A DNA stretch of 64,000 bases from an uncultured Litorivicinus sp. (GTDB lineage Bacteria; Pseudomonadota; Gammaproteobacteria; Pseudomonadales; Litorivicinaceae): NCBI GenBank assembly GCA_902558075.1, contig CACECO010000005.1, forward strand, positions 26,889 to 90,888, given 5' to 3'. Positions 28,260 to 37,877 of the stretch are shown piece by piece; position 1 is the stretch's first letter; each line of letters opens with the position of its first letter. A model generated the notes under the pieces. It was given only the letters and a program-made list of their open reading frames with translations, ran no database searches and was not told the DNA's origin. The position numbers and the translations under genes are program-made.

Positions 28260-28895
28260 TTAAGAACGCGGCATTTCCCGTTCGGGCTCAGACAGGCTCG
28301 CCTGAAACGCATCCCGGTTAAACATGCGATATTGATAATCTTGCAGTCCACGGGTTTGCTTCGGAGGTAATTCCACACCCAAATGTGGTAGGCGCCATAA
28401 AATCGGAGCAACGGTGCAGTCGACAAGTGAAAACTCTTCACTCATGAAATATGGCATTTCCTCAAATATTGGAGCGACAGCGACCAACTGCTCCTTCAGT
28501 TCTTTAGCTGCTGATGGTGAGCGCTTGTTGTTACGCTTGGCGGCCTCTATCGTCCGGATCAATGGCGTCCACTCTTTCTCAATCCGGTGCAAAAACATCC
28601 GCGCATTTGCACGCGCCACTGGGTACACCGGCAGTAACGGTGGATGCGGAAAGCGTTCATCGAGATACTCCATCATGACGTTGGGCTCGTACAACACCAA
28701 ATCACGATCAAGCAATGTTGGGAGATTGTTATACGGATTAATCTCTGACACTTCCTCTGGAATGTCATCCGCATCGCAATCAACGATATCGACAGTTACT
28801 CCCTTTTCCGCCAGCACGATCCGCACACGATGGGACATGTGATCCGTTGGATCCGAAAAAAAAGTCATGGTTGAACGTTTCGTCACGAGTGACAT
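28260..28895 (-). CDS. sspA: Stringent starvation protein A, RNA polymerase-associated
   Basis: SspA has a glutathione-transferase fold but binds RNA polymerase and supports stationary-phase survival and acid tolerance. The 211-residue protein has KRSTMTFFSDPTDHMSHRVR in place of a GST active site and the surface-exposed PHPPLLPVYPVARA loop that is essential for activity. It is separated from petC by a strong hairpin, so it should have its own promoter in 28896-28924, where I see no clear -35/-10 pair. Confidence 0.96.
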   Translation of the reverse strand: MSLVTKRSTMTFFSDPTDHMSHRVRIVLAEKGVTVDIVDCDADDIPEEVSEINPYNNLPTLLDRDLVLYEPNVMMEYLDERFPHPPLLPVYPVARANARMFLHRIEKEWTPLIRTIEAAKRNNKRSPSAAKELKEQLVAVAPIFEEMPYFMSEEFSLVDCTVAPILWRLPHLGVELPPKQTRGLQDYQYRMFNRDAFQASLSEPEREMPRS

Positions 28896-28924
28896 AAATA
28901 TTTCAATCTCCGTAAACAGACAAG

Positions 28925-28946
28925 ACAGCCGGCGTAAGCCGGCTGT
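28925..28946 (-). terminator. Intrinsic terminator between petC and sspA
   Basis: Positions 28925-28933 and 28938-28946 form a perfect 9-bp GC-rich stem with a 4-base loop. On the minus strand it lies 26 bases after the petC stop and is followed by a T-rich stretch (CTTGTCTGTTT). It probably ends the petABC transcript ahead of sspA-sspB; the interrupted T tract may allow some read-through. Confidence 0.7.
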
Positions 28947-28971
28947 TCGTCCAACTTAGGCTTGGTTATGC

Positions 28972-29751
28972 TTAATGCACGTCTTTCCAATATTCACGCT
29001 TCAGCAAGTAAGCAAATACAAAGAAGATCATAATAAACAACAACACGTATATGCCCATGTCGTGGGCTTTCGCTTTCGAAGGCTCGCCAACATATTCTAG
29101 GAAGTTTACCAGATCGTAGATCAACTGGTCGTATTCAGCTGGTGTCAACTGTCCAGAGCCATCAACAACTTCAAGAATACCGCACTGATTTTCAGTGGGT
29201 GGCTGTCCCGAAATTGAATCCGTTTGACTGGTTCCATTCATGCGAATCGGCGCCTCTTTACAGACAGTCCGCTGGACCCCTTGTAGCGGCTCCAGCACAT
29301 GCGGCATCCCAACTTTCGGGAATACTTTATTGTTGACCCCCAGTGGACGAGATGGATCGAGGTAGAACGTCTTTAGGTAAGTGTAGATCCAGTCTGGTGA
29401 ACGCTTCCGAGCAACCAGTGTCAAATCAGGGGGCGGTGCACCGAACCACTCAGCAGCTCCTTTCGATGGCATGGCAATCGTCCCTAAATCACCAATCTTC
29501 TGATCAGATGGCACGATTGTTTGCACCATCACATCGGTGTCGATGCCAAGATCAGAAGCAGTCCGTTCATATCGCTGATAACTCAACGAATGACAACCCA
29601 TACAGTAGTGAGCGTAGGTAGCAAGGCCTCGTTGAAGCGATGCCTTATCGTCATAATCAGGCTCGATCGTTTCAAGTGGGTAACTAGGTCCACCGGCAAC
29701 AACAGCAACCGAAGAGACCAATGAAAAAATCAGAGTCCATACTAATTTCAT
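28972..29751 (-). CDS. petC: Ubiquinol-cytochrome c reductase, cytochrome c1
   Basis: Cytochrome c1 carries electrons from the Rieske centre to soluble cytochrome c in complex III. The 259-residue protein has a signal peptide (about 1-20), heme-binding CMGCH at 50-54, the axial-methionine region FPKVGMPHVL and a C-terminal membrane anchor (LLFIMIFFVFAYLL, ending KREYWKDVH). A cysteine pair flanks an inserted segment after the methionine region, as I recall in Pseudomonas homologues, so a stabilising disulfide is likely. Its ATG overlaps the petB stop. Confidence 0.97.
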   Translation of the reverse strand: MKLVWTLIFSLVSSVAVVAGGPSYPLETIEPDYDDKASLQRGLATYAHYCMGCHSLSYQRYERTASDLGIDTDVMVQTIVPSDQKIGDLGTIAMPSKGAAEWFGAPPPDLTLVARKRSPDWIYTYLKTFYLDPSRPLGVNNKVFPKVGMPHVLEPLQGVQRTVCKEAPIRMNGTSQTDSISGQPPTENQCGILEVVDGSGQLTPAEYDQLIYDLVNFLEYVGEPSKAKAHDMGIYVLLFIMIFFVFAYLLKREYWKDVH

Positions 29752-31001
29752 TTCGTTACCCTATCTGGAACACGCTTCGTCGATTCCCATTGGCTATACC
29801 AAGGCATCGCAAGGAAGAATAGGAAGTAGATCGCAGTCCCTAACTGAGCTAACGATGTTCGCATTGGTGTCGATGGCAAGGCCCCTAGAATACCCAACAT
29901 CACAAAGGCGATTGCAAACAACATCAACATGATCTTCGAAAAATTGCCTTTGTAGCGAATTGAACGGACCGCGCTCCGATCAAGCCATGGCAGAACAAAC
30001 AAAATTGCAATCGCGGCACCCATGACGACGACGCCCCAGAATTTGGCATCAAGACCAAACATTGGGAAGGTGATCGCCCGAAGCATCGCGTAAAACGGAG
30101 TGAAATACCAAACAGGCGCGATGTGCTCTGGCGTCTTCAATGGATTTGCTGGTTCAAAATTTGCATACTCAATGAAGTACCCTCCCATCTCAGGAAAAAA
30201 GAAAATCACCACTGAGAACACAAACAGGAATACCGCAACGCCAGCGATATCTTTAACCGTGTAGTACGGGTGGAAGGCGATTCCATCGAGTGGCTTACCA
30301 TTGGCATCTTTAGTGTCTTTGATGTCAATGCCGTCTGGATTGTTCGAGCCGACTTCATGTAACGCCAAAATGTGAAGTACCACAAGGCCAGCAATGACAA
30401 GCGGTAAGGCAATCACATGCAACGCAAAGAATCGGTTCAGCGTGATTCCACTGATGAGATAGTCACCACGTATCCACTGGGCCAAATCTGCACCAATCAC
30501 AGGAATCGCGGAGAACAAAGACACAATCACCTGTGCACCCCAATATGACATTTGCCCCCAAGGTAACAGATAACCCATGAACGCTTCGGCCATCAACAGC
30601 AAGTAGATCGACATGCCAAAGATCCAGATCAGCTCGCGTGGCTTCTGATATGAGCCGTACATAATCCCACGAAGCATGTGTAAGTACACAATAACGAAAA
30701 AAGCAGATGCCCCTGTCGAGTGCATGTAGCGGATTAACCATCCCATCTCCACGTCCCGCATAATGTATTCAACAGAGGCAAATGCACCCTCAGCACTCGG
30801 CTCATAGCTCATAGTCAGCCAAATACCTGTGAGGATTTGGTTCACTAACACCAAGAGTGCGAGTGAGCCGAAGAAATACCAGACGTTAAAGTTTTTAGGT
30901 GCGTAATACTGCGCTACGTGTGTGTTCCACGCATCCACAATAGACAGGCGCTGATCGACCCAACCGACCAACCCAGTCGCCTCAGTTTTACGTAAACCCA
31001 T
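29748..31001 (-). CDS. petB: Ubiquinol-cytochrome c reductase, cytochrome b
   Basis: Cytochrome b is the membrane core of complex III, with two b hemes and both quinone sites. The 417-residue protein has about eight membrane segments. Visible landmarks are GIWLTMSYEP, HSTGASAFFVIVYLHMLRG, the Qo-site segment GYLLPWGQMSYWGA, the second histidine pair (FALHVIALPLVIAGLVVLHI) and the PEHIAPVWYFTPFYA loop that corresponds to PEWY. Translation is coupled to petA (TAATG) and petC (ATGA). Confidence 0.98.
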   Translation of the reverse strand: MGLRKTEATGLVGWVDQRLSIVDAWNTHVAQYYAPKNFNVWYFFGSLALLVLVNQILTGIWLTMSYEPSAEGAFASVEYIMRDVEMGWLIRYMHSTGASAFFVIVYLHMLRGIMYGSYQKPRELIWIFGMSIYLLLMAEAFMGYLLPWGQMSYWGAQVIVSLFSAIPVIGADLAQWIRGDYLISGITLNRFFALHVIALPLVIAGLVVLHILALHEVGSNNPDGIDIKDTKDANGKPLDGIAFHPYYTVKDIAGVAVFLFVFSVVIFFFPEMGGYFIEYANFEPANPLKTPEHIAPVWYFTPFYAMLRAITFPMFGLDAKFWGVVVMGAAIAILFVLPWLDRSAVRSIRYKGNFSKIMLMLFAIAFVMLGILGALPSTPMRTSLAQLGTAIYFLFFLAMPWYSQWESTKRVPDRVTK

Positions 31002-31615
31002 TACGCAGTCTCCTCATCAACACCAATGATAAGAACGTTGTCGCTCTCGTAAGAGTGTGGCGGGACCAGTAAGTTCGTCGGCGCAGGGACCGCTTTGTAC
31101 ACGCGTCCGGCTAAGTCAAACTTTGAGCCGTGGCACGGACAAAAATAGCCACCTTGCCAATCATCACCCAGATCTGGAGCGCCAACCTCCGGGCGGAACT
31201 GTGGAGAACAACCCAGATGTGTGCAGATCCCAACTAAAACCGCAATTTCAGCATTGATTGCACGTGCTTCATTGGCGGCATACGCTGGTTGCTGTGGTTG
31301 TTCACTGTTCGGGTCCGCTACCACACCTTTGGTCGCTTTGATTGCTTCCAGCATCTCAGGCGTCCGACGCAATACAAACACAGGCTTGCCACGCCATTCC
31401 GCCCGGATTTGTTCACCCGGCAGAATTTTTGAAATATCAACTTTCACTGGAGCCCCGGCCGCTTTTGCTTTTGCGCTCGGATTCCAAGAAGAAACAAAAG
31501 GAGTCGCTATACCAACGGCACCGACGGCACCGAGCGTGGTAGTGACACCAACCAAAAATTTGCGGCGTGAGGTATCAGCAGACTGCTGTAAATCTCGTAA
31601 GACTGCATCAGACAT
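31001..31615 (-). CDS. petA: Ubiquinol-cytochrome c reductase, Rieske iron-sulfur subunit
   Basis: The 204-residue Rieske protein carries the 2Fe-2S centre that oxidises quinol. Ligand boxes CTHLGC (C131, H133, C136) and CPCHGS (C159, C161, H162) are intact. The N-terminal membrane segment is preceded by SRRKFLVG, a twin-arginine motif typical of Tat export of folded Rieske proteins. It is first in petABC, with AAGGA before its ATG and a strong -10 upstream. Confidence 0.98.
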   Translation of the reverse strand: MSDAVLRDLQQSADTSRRKFLVGVTTTLGAVGAVGIATPFVSSWNPSAKAKAAGAPVKVDISKILPGEQIRAEWRGKPVFVLRRTPEMLEAIKATKGVVADPNSEQPQQPAYAANEARAINAEIAVLVGICTHLGCSPQFRPEVGAPDLGDDWQGGYFCPCHGSKFDLAGRVYKAVPAPTNLLVPPHSYESDNVLIIGVDEETA

Positions 31616-31655
31616 AATCCATCCTTTAGATTATTTTTGTAAAATTCACTTATAT

Positions 31656-31661
31656 ATTATA
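31656..31661 (-). promoter_or_regulatory. Consensus -10 ahead of petABC
   Basis: On the minus strand a perfect TATAAT lies 40 bases before the petA ATG within an AT-rich leader. No good -35 is found at 16-18 bases (CTCAAC at 16 is weak; TTGCCT is 20 away), so it may need an activator. It would allow petABC expression independent of rplM-rpsI. Confidence 0.45.
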
Positions 31662-31734
31662 GTAGAGATAACACCGTGTTGAGGCAAGCGCGTTATAGCT
31701 TTTCGATCTAAAAAATTGTGACATTATCGCTTCG

Positions 31735-31754
31735 AAACCCGCTCCGGCAGGTTT
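31735..31754 (-). terminator. Hairpin after rpsI, possible partial terminator
   Basis: Positions 31735-31742 and 31747-31754 form an 8-bp stem with a CGGA tetraloop, 17 bases past the rpsI stop on the minus strand. The transcript then continues with only TTT; a six-T run appears about 20 bases later. It is a weak terminator candidate or an mRNA 3'-end stabiliser between the ribosomal-protein genes and petABC. Confidence 0.35.
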
Positions 31755-31771
31755 TGAATTGTTGCTGTGGT

Positions 31772-32164
31772 TTAGCGCTTCGAAAATTGTGGGCGCTTCC
31801 GAGCTTTACGAAGACCAACCTTCTTTCGCTCAACCTCACGCGCATCGCGAGTCACGTAACCGGCACGGCGCAAGTCCCCTTTGAGATTCTCATCATATTC
31901 GATTAAAGCACGGGTGATTCCGTGACGAATTGCACCCGCTTGACCCGATGCACCACCACCTTCGACAGTGATAGTCACATCAAATTTCTCGACCATATCA
32001 ACCAATTCAAGCGGTTGCCGAACGACCATACGAGACGTCTGGCGTCCGAAGTAGTCATCAAGTCCCTTACCATTAATGATAATTTGGCCAGAGCCTGGAC
32101 GCAAAAAAACACGCGCTGTGGAGGTCTTTCTACGGCCTGTTCCATAATTGTGTGTAGTTGCCAT
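31772..32164 (-). CDS. rpsI: 30S ribosomal protein S9 (uS9)
   Basis: The 130-residue S9 has the conserved [18 protein letters not shown] near its N terminus, [15 protein letters not shown] centrally and the basic C-terminal tail [17 protein letters not shown] that reaches the tRNA in the P site. It follows rplM after 8 bases with an AGGA 6 bases before the ATG, the standard L13-S9 pair. Confidence 0.99.
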   Translation of the reverse strand: MATTHNYGTGRRKTSTARVFLRPGSGQIIINGKGLDDYFGRQTSRMVVRQPLELVDMVEKFDVTITVEGGGASGQAGAIRHGITRALIEYDENLKGDLRRAGYVTRDAREVERKKVGLRKARKRPQFSKR

Positions 32165-32172
32165 CTCTTGTC

Positions 32173-32604
32173 CTATGACAAAGTCAGAGTTTCGGGTTGC
32201 TGTGCTTCATGTGGGTGCTCCTGACCCGCATAAACCTTCAGCTTCCGGTACATTGCACGTCCTAAAGAATTGCGTGGCAACATGCCCTTCACGGCACGCT
32301 CAATCACTTTCTCTGGTGAACGTTCGATCATTTGCGCGAAGTTAACTTCTTTCAAGCCGCCGGGGTGGCCTGTGTGACGGTAGTACATCTTATCGGACGC
32401 CTTACGCCCCGTCACTTGAACTTTCTCAGCGTTCACGACGACGATGTAATCACCTGTATCGATGTGTGGGGTATATCCTGTTTTGTGCTTACCGCGTAGG
32501 CGACGAGCAACTTCGGTTGCGAGACGGCCAAGTGTCTGTCCGTCGGCATCGATCACATACCAGCTATGCTGCACGGTTTCTGCTTTAGCGCTAATCGTCT
32601 TCAT
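32173..32604 (-). CDS. rplM: 50S ribosomal protein L13 (uL13)
   Basis: The 143-residue L13 shows [47 protein letters not shown] and [19 protein letters not shown]. It binds 23S rRNA early in 50S assembly. Length matches E. coli L13 within one residue. It is first in the rplM-rpsI operon behind a promoter with a consensus -10. Confidence 0.99.
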   Translation of the reverse strand: MKTISAKAETVQHSWYVIDADGQTLGRLATEVARRLRGKHKTGYTPHIDTGDYIVVVNAEKVQVTGRKASDKMYYRHTGHPGGLKEVNFAQMIERSPEKVIERAVKGMLPRNSLGRAMYRKLKVYAGQEHPHEAQQPETLTLS

Positions 32605-32650
32605 GTTTATCTTCTGCCTTCAGCGGCGTTCAACTTCCAAAGAGGCGCGG

Positions 32651-32679
32651 ATTATAGTGATGGATAAGACTTTGCGCAA
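32651..32679 (-). promoter_or_regulatory. Candidate rplM-rpsI promoter
   Basis: On the minus strand TTGCGC (32674-32679), 17 bases and a perfect TATAAT (32651-32656) precede the rplM ATG by 46 bases. The -35 lies within an AAGACT/AGTCTT inverted repeat just after the zapE stop (32690). The roughly 40-base leader has no obvious L13-binding structure. Confidence 0.55.
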
Positions 32680-32689
32680 CAGTCTTTTG

Positions 32690-33793
32690 TCAATCCGGTC
32701 GATGCGGCCGCTCGAGATATTCGACTGATTGCATCTCTAACAAACGTGAGCAACACCGCTCCATCTCGAATGCTAACCGTCCATCCGCATAAAGTCTGTC
32801 CATCGATACATCAGCACCCAAAATTAAATTAACCGAGCGGTCATAAATTTCGTCCACTAAATGCAAAAATCTGCGAGTCGAATCATCGCCAGCAATGCCA
32901 AGATCCGGCAAACCAGTAATAACCACTGTGTGGTAAATCCTCGCAATCTCGATGTAGTCGGGGGCAGCACGACCATCACCGCAAATCACATCAAAATCAA
33001 ACCAGACCACATCCTCAGCCACGAAACGCACAGCCAGTTGACGCCGATTGATCTCAACAAAAGCACCTTCACTCTTCGTCGCCTCAGGCGCCAGTGCGAG
33101 AACCGACTCCCAAATTGCATCAATCGCGTGACTGTCGTATGGCACGTAGTACAGCTTGGCATGTTCAAGCGTTCGCAACCGATAGTCGGTTCCTGAATCT
33201 AGATTATAAACTTGGCAATGCTTCTGAATCAGCGCAATTGCGGGCAAAAAGCGGTCCCGTTGCAAACCATCTTTATACAAGTCATCCGGTACAATATTAC
33301 TGGTCGTAACGAGTGATACTCCGCGCCTGAATAGTCCGTCAAAGAGTGTATCCAGCACCATCGCATCTGTGATGTCTGACACGAAGCACTCATCCAAGCA
33401 CAGCACCTTTGCTTGACGTGCGAATTCATCAGCAATCACCTCAAGTGGATTCTCCGTTCCCTGTAAAGAAGTCAGCCGCTCATGCACTCGGTTCATGAAT
33501 CGATGGAAATGCAAACGCATTGCAGCACCTTCAGGCAAAGAATCAACAAACATATCCATTAAGAATGTTTTTCCTCGACCGACACCGCCCCAAATGTACA
33601 AACCTTGCTCCGGTCGATCCCATGACTGACGACGGAATAAGCCTTTCCGACCACCGCTCCAGTACTTTTTTAAACCAAGCTTGACCGCTAACTGATCGAG
33701 TAACGCGAGAGCGGCTCGTTGATTCTTATCTGGGCTGATCTGTCCAACTTCGACAAGTCCATTATAAATATGTGATGCAGGGATCCGCGTCAT
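32690..33793 (-). CDS. zapE: Cell division protein ZapE, AFG1-like ATPase
   Basis: ZapE is an AAA ATPase that associates with the division ring under stress and low oxygen. The start is ATG 33793 (M-T-R-I-P-A-S-H-I-Y), in an ATGA overlap with the upstream hydrolase; the longer frame lies in that gene. It gives 367 residues. Walker A is GGVGRGKT at 69-76, Walker B is LCLDECFVSDITDA, and the sensor region is LVTTSNIVPDDLYKDGLQRDRFLP. Confidence 0.94.
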   Translation of the reverse strand: MTRIPASHIYNGLVEVGQISPDKNQRAALALLDQLAVKLGLKKYWSGGRKGLFRRQSWDRPEQGLYIWGGVGRGKTFLMDMFVDSLPEGAAMRLHFHRFMNRVHERLTSLQGTENPLEVIADEFARQAKVLCLDECFVSDITDAMVLDTLFDGLFRRGVSLVTTSNIVPDDLYKDGLQRDRFLPAIALIQKHCQVYNLDSGTDYRLRTLEHAKLYYVPYDSHAIDAIWESVLALAPEATKSEGAFVEINRRQLAVRFVAEDVVWFDFDVICGDGRAAPDYIEIARIYHTVVITGLPDLGIAGDDSTRRFLHLVDEIYDRSVNLILGADVSMDRLYADGRLAFEMERCCSRLLEMQSVEYLERPHRPD

Positions 33794-34443
33794 ACAATGC
33801 CCCGCCTGAGATAGTGGGCTGAAATCACCTCCTTCAATCGAGTAAGTTCGCCATGAAAGAAATGACCTCCTGTCGTCGCATGGATCAGTTGTGCATGAAC
33901 ACCCATTGCATAAGCGCATATCGCTTGGGGATCGACGACGTCGTCATCTTCGTTGTAAATCACCATTCTTGGAACATCCCCGAGCGCCGAGTGCTCGATT
34001 GGAAACTTTTCAACCGCCGGGGCCACCTGAATTAGATCAATCACTTCAACATCGAGGCCTTCATTTCGAATTTTCTGTATAAGCCGCGCCGCAATCGATC
34101 CGCCGAATGAAAAGCCTGCTAGACACAATTTCGAGACACCATTACAAGCCATCAATGAGGCGACATGAAAGGCATCCATCAATTCACCCTCGCCATGATC
34201 CCAAACACCCTCGCTACGACCTGCGCCACGAAAATTAAAAGCAATAGTCGGTAACCCAGCATCTCTGGCGACACGAGCGATTGTTGTCACAACCTTGTTA
34301 CCCATTGTTCCGCCATGCAAGGGATGTGGATGTAGGATCAAAAGTGCTTGCTCTGGCATTTGCTGCAACAGATCGCACAACAATGATGCCGTTTCGATGC
34401 GACCAACTGGACCATCGATACAATGGATAACTGGCGTATTCAT
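33790..34443 (-). CDS. Alpha/beta hydrolase of unknown substrate
   Basis: A 217-residue alpha/beta-hydrolase fold protein of the kind annotated COG2945. Visible elements are HPHPLHGGTMGN near the N terminus, the nucleophile elbow GFSFGG (S112), an acidic loop NEDDDVVDP and a terminal GGHFFHG histidine, so the catalytic triad appears complete. The substrate is unknown. The start ATG 34443 has GGAG 6 bases upstream; the 16 extra codons of the longest frame are unlikely. It is translationally coupled to zapE and divergent from the ZapG-like gene across 83 bases. Confidence 0.85.
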   Translation of the reverse strand: MNTPVIHCIDGPVGRIETASLLCDLLQQMPEQALLILHPHPLHGGTMGNKVVTTIARVARDAGLPTIAFNFRGAGRSEGVWDHGEGELMDAFHVASLMACNGVSKLCLAGFSFGGSIAARLIQKIRNEGLDVEVIDLIQVAPAVEKFPIEHSALGDVPRMVIYNEDDDVVDPQAICAYAMGVHAQLIHATTGGHFFHGELTRLKEVISAHYLRRGIV

Positions 34444-34526
34444 GAATCTCCTCAGGAACGCGAAGTCTGACGACTCGCCGAAACAACGCAAACTCCGTAC
34501 ACTAGATAAAAAATGGAGATGACATC

Positions 34527-34871
34527 GTGGAATTAAATGCCTTCACTTTAGGAGCTGTTGCTCTCGCGTTTGTCGCGGGCAGTGTCATTGGATGGTTTTC
34601 ACGCCAGCCAAAAACCGTGACTGTTGCACCGCCGGATCTTGAGCGCGAAAAAACCCTCGCCGAAGCTAGACATGAAAGTCTGATGGATGATATCGACAAG
34701 CATCTCAATGCCACCAAGGATGCACTCGTTGAAATTGCTGATCGACAGCAACAACTTGCCGCGGAATTACGCGGCGAACAAACGCCTGTTGAAGTGGAGC
34801 CGGAAACTAGTGACCAAGATGCTATGCTCCCGCCGCGCGACTATGCAGATGCTCGAGGACAACTTCAGTAG
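34527..34871 (+). CDS. YhcB/ZapG family (DUF1043) inner-membrane protein
   Basis: A 114-residue protein with a membrane segment at about residues 7-23 (GAVALAFVAGSVIGWF) followed by a charged, probably coiled-coil region (about 33-85) and an acidic tail. This is the architecture of YhcB/ZapG, which in E. coli links envelope synthesis and division and lies next to zapE, as here. It starts at GTG 34527 with GGAG upstream. Sequence identity with E. coli cannot be judged by eye, so the family call rests on topology and context. Confidence 0.7.
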   Translation: MELNAFTLGAVALAFVAGSVIGWFSRQPKTVTVAPPDLEREKTLAEARHESLMDDIDKHLNATKDALVEIADRQQQLAAELRGEQTPVEVEPETSDQDAMLPPRDYADARGQLQ

Positions 34872-35633
34872 TTAAGCGGGGTTATGGTCGTCGAAAAAAG
34901 AGATCTCGAGCCCCATGTCGTGTTTGATTTTAGAGCCCAGCGCCTGCACGCCATACCGTTCTGTTGCATGATGGCCGGCTGCTATGTAGTGAACTCCAAG
35001 CTCTCGCGCTTCATGCGTTGTTCGCTCAGAGATCTCACCTGACAAATAAGTGTCTGCGCCGTAGCGTTGGGCTTTCGCAATGTAATCCTGAGCACCACCA
35101 GTACAGACAATCATGCGGTCGAGACGATCTTTTGCCCGCGGAGACTGAATGACCATAGGTGTACGATTTAATCGGGATGCGACCCGAGCTGCCAATTGAT
35201 CGAGCGTTAACTGACCGTCAAGTGCAACTGACCACAGAAGCCCTCCCTCGCCGTCAATCGGGGATCCACCCGGTAAATCTAGTTGATCCAGCAATGTTTT
35301 GTTATTCCCAAATTCAGGATGGCAATCAAGCGGCAAATGATACGCAATCAACGACATTTGATTCTCGAGCAAGGCTCGAATCCGATGACCTTTGATCCCA
35401 GTCAACGTGGCCGGCTCATTTTTCCAAAAATATCCATGATGCACCAGTAGAGCATCCGCACCCCACGCGACCGCTTGCTCGATCACGTCTGCAGATGCGG
35501 TTACACCAAGGGCGAGTTTATGAACTTGATCGCGGCCCTCAACTTGCAGACCGTTGGGCGCATAATCTTTAAATGAATCCGATTGCATCCAATGATCGAG
35601 CGTTTGGATCAGTGTGTGTAAACTAGTCGCCAT
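34872..35633 (-). CDS. NIF3 / GTP cyclohydrolase 1 type 2-like metal protein
   Basis: A 253-residue member of the NIF3-like family, toroidal proteins that bind two metal ions at conserved His, Asp and Glu residues. Visible are the N-terminal YAPNGLQVEG, the metal-binding DALLVHHGYFW, AYHLPLDCHPEFGNN and the C-terminal GHHATERYGVQAL. The biochemical function is unsettled. It abuts the opposing ZapG-like gene with no intervening base and is divergent from the protease gene across 24 bases, the neighbourhood seen beside algW in Pseudomonas. Confidence 0.9.
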   Translation of the reverse strand: MATSLHTLIQTLDHWMQSDSFKDYAPNGLQVEGRDQVHKLALGVTASADVIEQAVAWGADALLVHHGYFWKNEPATLTGIKGHRIRALLENQMSLIAYHLPLDCHPEFGNNKTLLDQLDLPGGSPIDGEGGLLWSVALDGQLTLDQLAARVASRLNRTPMVIQSPRAKDRLDRMIVCTGGAQDYIAKAQRYGADTYLSGEISERTTHEARELGVHYIAAGHHATERYGVQALGSKIKHDMGLEISFFDDHNPA

Positions 35634-35657
35634 ATCGTCTCTCTTTCAGGATTATCC

Positions 35658-36809
35658 ATGCTACTACAAATTTCGCGATTTCTCTGGCCTGTCATCACTG
35701 GTATTTTGATTGCTCTTTTGGTGATCCGTGAATTTCCTGAACTCACTGGTCGAACGGGTGGTGTTGAACTCAATATCATTGATAACAGTGCACTTTTGAG
35801 CCAAATCCCAGCCGAGGGGCCTACTAGCTATGCTTCCGCCGTTGAGCGTGCGGCACCGGCAGTCGTTAACATCTATACAACAACCATTGTTGAAACTCGC
35901 GCCCATCCGCTGGCACGAGATCCATTCTTCCGAAATTTCTTCAATTTACCAAGTGAGCCACGCCGCAAGCGGATGGGATCGAGTCTCGGCTCCGGAGTTG
36001 TTGTTTCTGGGAACGGTTACATTCTGACCAATCATCACGTCATTGCAGGCGCAGATGACATCGTTGTTGAATTGAAAGACGAACGTGTTTCTCAGGCATC
36101 TGTGGTGGGAACCGATCCGGATACCGACATCGCGGTGTTGAAAATCGAACTGAACAATCTTCCAAAATTGATCCTCACAACGTCCCCAGGCCGAGTCGGA
36201 GATTTGGTATTCGCAATTGGTAACCCATTCGGCGTCGGGCAGACCGTGACGATGGGAATTCTGAGTGCAACCGGCCGCAACCAAGTTGGTGTCGCCAATT
36301 ACGAGAATTTTATTCAAACTGATGCTGCCATCAATCCAGGTAATTCTGGTGGCGCATTGATCAATGTCCGTGGTGAATTGATTGGCATTAATACGGCTAT
36401 ATTCACACGAAGTGGTGGATCCAATGGAATAGGGTTTGCCATCCCCGCATCTATTGCAACGGATATCATGCAAGAGCTGATCGATCATGGGCAAGTCATT
36501 CGTGGCTGGATTGGCGTTGAAACACAACCATTGACAGACGACTTGGCGAGATCCTTCGGCGTCGGTAAAGATGCTGGTGTCCTGATCTCAGGGGTATATC
36601 GTCGAGGTCCTGCTGCGACCGCCGATATTTTACCGGGAGATATTTTGACGCATATGAATGGTCAAAAAATCATAGACGGGCGACTTGCTATGAACCAAGT
36701 TGCAGATTTTGAGCCAGGCACGCAAATCCCAATCAAGCTACTCCGTGAAGGTCAAACGATCGAACGCGTAATCACGGTCGGCCAGCGTCCGAATTCAGCG
36801 ACTAACTAA
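35658..36809 (+). CDS. algW: Membrane-anchored periplasmic serine protease, AlgW/DegS type
   Basis: A 383-residue HtrA-family protease with one N-terminal membrane anchor (about 7-23), a trypsin-like domain with intact triad H127 (TNHHV), D157 (DTDIAVL) and S230 (GNSGG), and a single PDZ domain (about 285-375, with VLISGVYRRGPAATADILPGD). DegS and AlgW sense misfolded porins and start cleavage of the anti-sigma factor that holds sigma-E/AlgU. The single PDZ and the anchor separate it from DegP. The neighbours nif3 and hisC favour the AlgW name. CAGGA lies 7 bases before the ATG. Confidence 0.92.
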   Translation: MLLQISRFLWPVITGILIALLVIREFPELTGRTGGVELNIIDNSALLSQIPAEGPTSYASAVERAAPAVVNIYTTTIVETRAHPLARDPFFRNFFNLPSEPRRKRMGSSLGSGVVVSGNGYILTNHHVIAGADDIVVELKDERVSQASVVGTDPDTDIAVLKIELNNLPKLILTTSPGRVGDLVFAIGNPFGVGQTVTMGILSATGRNQVGVANYENFIQTDAAINPGNSGGALINVRGELIGINTAIFTRSGGSNGIGFAIPASIATDIMQELIDHGQVIRGWIGVETQPLTDDLARSFGVGKDAGVLISGVYRRGPAATADILPGDILTHMNGQKIIDGRLAMNQVADFEPGTQIPIKLLREGQTIERVITVGQRPNSATN

Positions 36810-37877
36810 CTGATCAAGCGCTGATAAGAGCACATCAGACTCGTCAGGAGTGCCGACGGTTAAGCGGAGCGTATTGGTCAATCGCGGATGTGATCCGTCG
36901 AGGCATTTCACTAGTATTTGATGCTGTTTCAACCCTTCGAACAGATCTCGAGCAACATGCACCCCGCAATCTATCACTACGAAATTGGCCTCCGAGTGCC
37001 ATACAGAAAATCCCCGCTTGCTCAATCGCTTCGACAATCGTGTGCGCTCTTGTCGAATGAGCCCACTTTGTTCTTCAAGTATCGATGCATGCTCGAGAGC
37101 GAACTGAACAGCGGTTTGTGACATCGCATTAATGTTGTAGGGCAATCTGATTTTATCGAACTCAACAATCCATTCTGGATGCCCGATCAACATACCAAAA
37201 CGACTTCCTGCCAATCCAACTTTTGATAACGTCCGCATCACCACAACGTTCGGGTAGCACTTCGCCCAATCCAAATAGTCGGCATCGGTAAAGGCGGTAT
37301 AGGCCTCATCGATCACAATCAGCGCCTGCGTTGACTCCACAATCTGCGCGAGCCGATCTTTGGAAAATAAATTACCAGTTGGATTATTCGGTTGTGGAAC
37401 GAAGATCAGGGCAGGATCCGCCGTCATGAGACCATCCATCCATCCATCGACGTCAATATCGAACTCAGAATCCAGTGGTAATGCCCGAAATGGAACCGAA
37501 TACTGATTAGCAAGCACCTGGAACATCACAAAACTAGGATCTGGGGCACAGACGCTGCGGCCTGTACCAATGAGGGTAGAGATCAGTAGGCCGATAATTT
37601 CATCCGAACCGTTCCCAAATAACAGGTCGAGCGTTTCTGGGATTTGCATCCATTGCGCGAGAGGAGCTCGTATCAAATCTGCATGTGAGTCTGGATACCG
37701 ATTCAACGCGCAGTCAGCCAACCGAGTGGCAAGATCATCAAGGAGCGATTGTGGCCATCTATACGGATTCTCCATCGCATCCAGCTTCACCATCCCAGTG
37801 GCATCAGGGATCTGGTACGCAGATACCAGCCGCACCCGCTCCGGTATCAATGCTTGGATCAGTTCATCACGAGTCAC
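36795..37877 (-). CDS. hisC: Histidinol-phosphate aminotransferase
   Basis: HisC is the PLP enzyme that converts imidazole acetol phosphate to histidinol phosphate. The 360-residue protein has the N-terminal MENPYRWP segment, [29 protein letters not shown] and the Schiff-base lysine in [14 protein letters not shown] (K219). It overlaps hisD by 11 bases and is the last gene of the mla-murA-his run. Its end overlaps the end of the protease gene by 15 bases. Confidence 0.97.
   Translation of the reverse strand: MTRDELIQALIPERVRLVSAYQIPDATGMVKLDAMENPYRWPQSLLDDLATRLADCALNRYPDSHADLIRAPLAQWMQIPETLDLLFGNGSDEIIGLLISTLIGTGRSVCAPDPSFVMFQVLANQYSVPFRALPLDSEFDIDVDGWMDGLMTADPALIFVPQPNNPTGNLFSKDRLAQIVESTQALIVIDEAYTAFTDADYLDWAKCYPNVVVMRTLSKVGLAGSRFGMLIGHPEWIVEFDKIRLPYNINAMSQTAVQFALEHASILEEQSGLIRQERTRLSKRLSKRGFSVWHSEANFVVIDCGVHVARDLFEGLKQHQILVKCLDGSHPRLTNTLRLTVGTPDESDVLLSALDQLVSR

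Noticed and set aside
35946..36527. 193-residue minus-strand ORF inside the AlgW/DegS gene
   Set aside because: It is antisense to the conserved protease domain with intact catalytic motifs; its own translation shows no recognisable fold.
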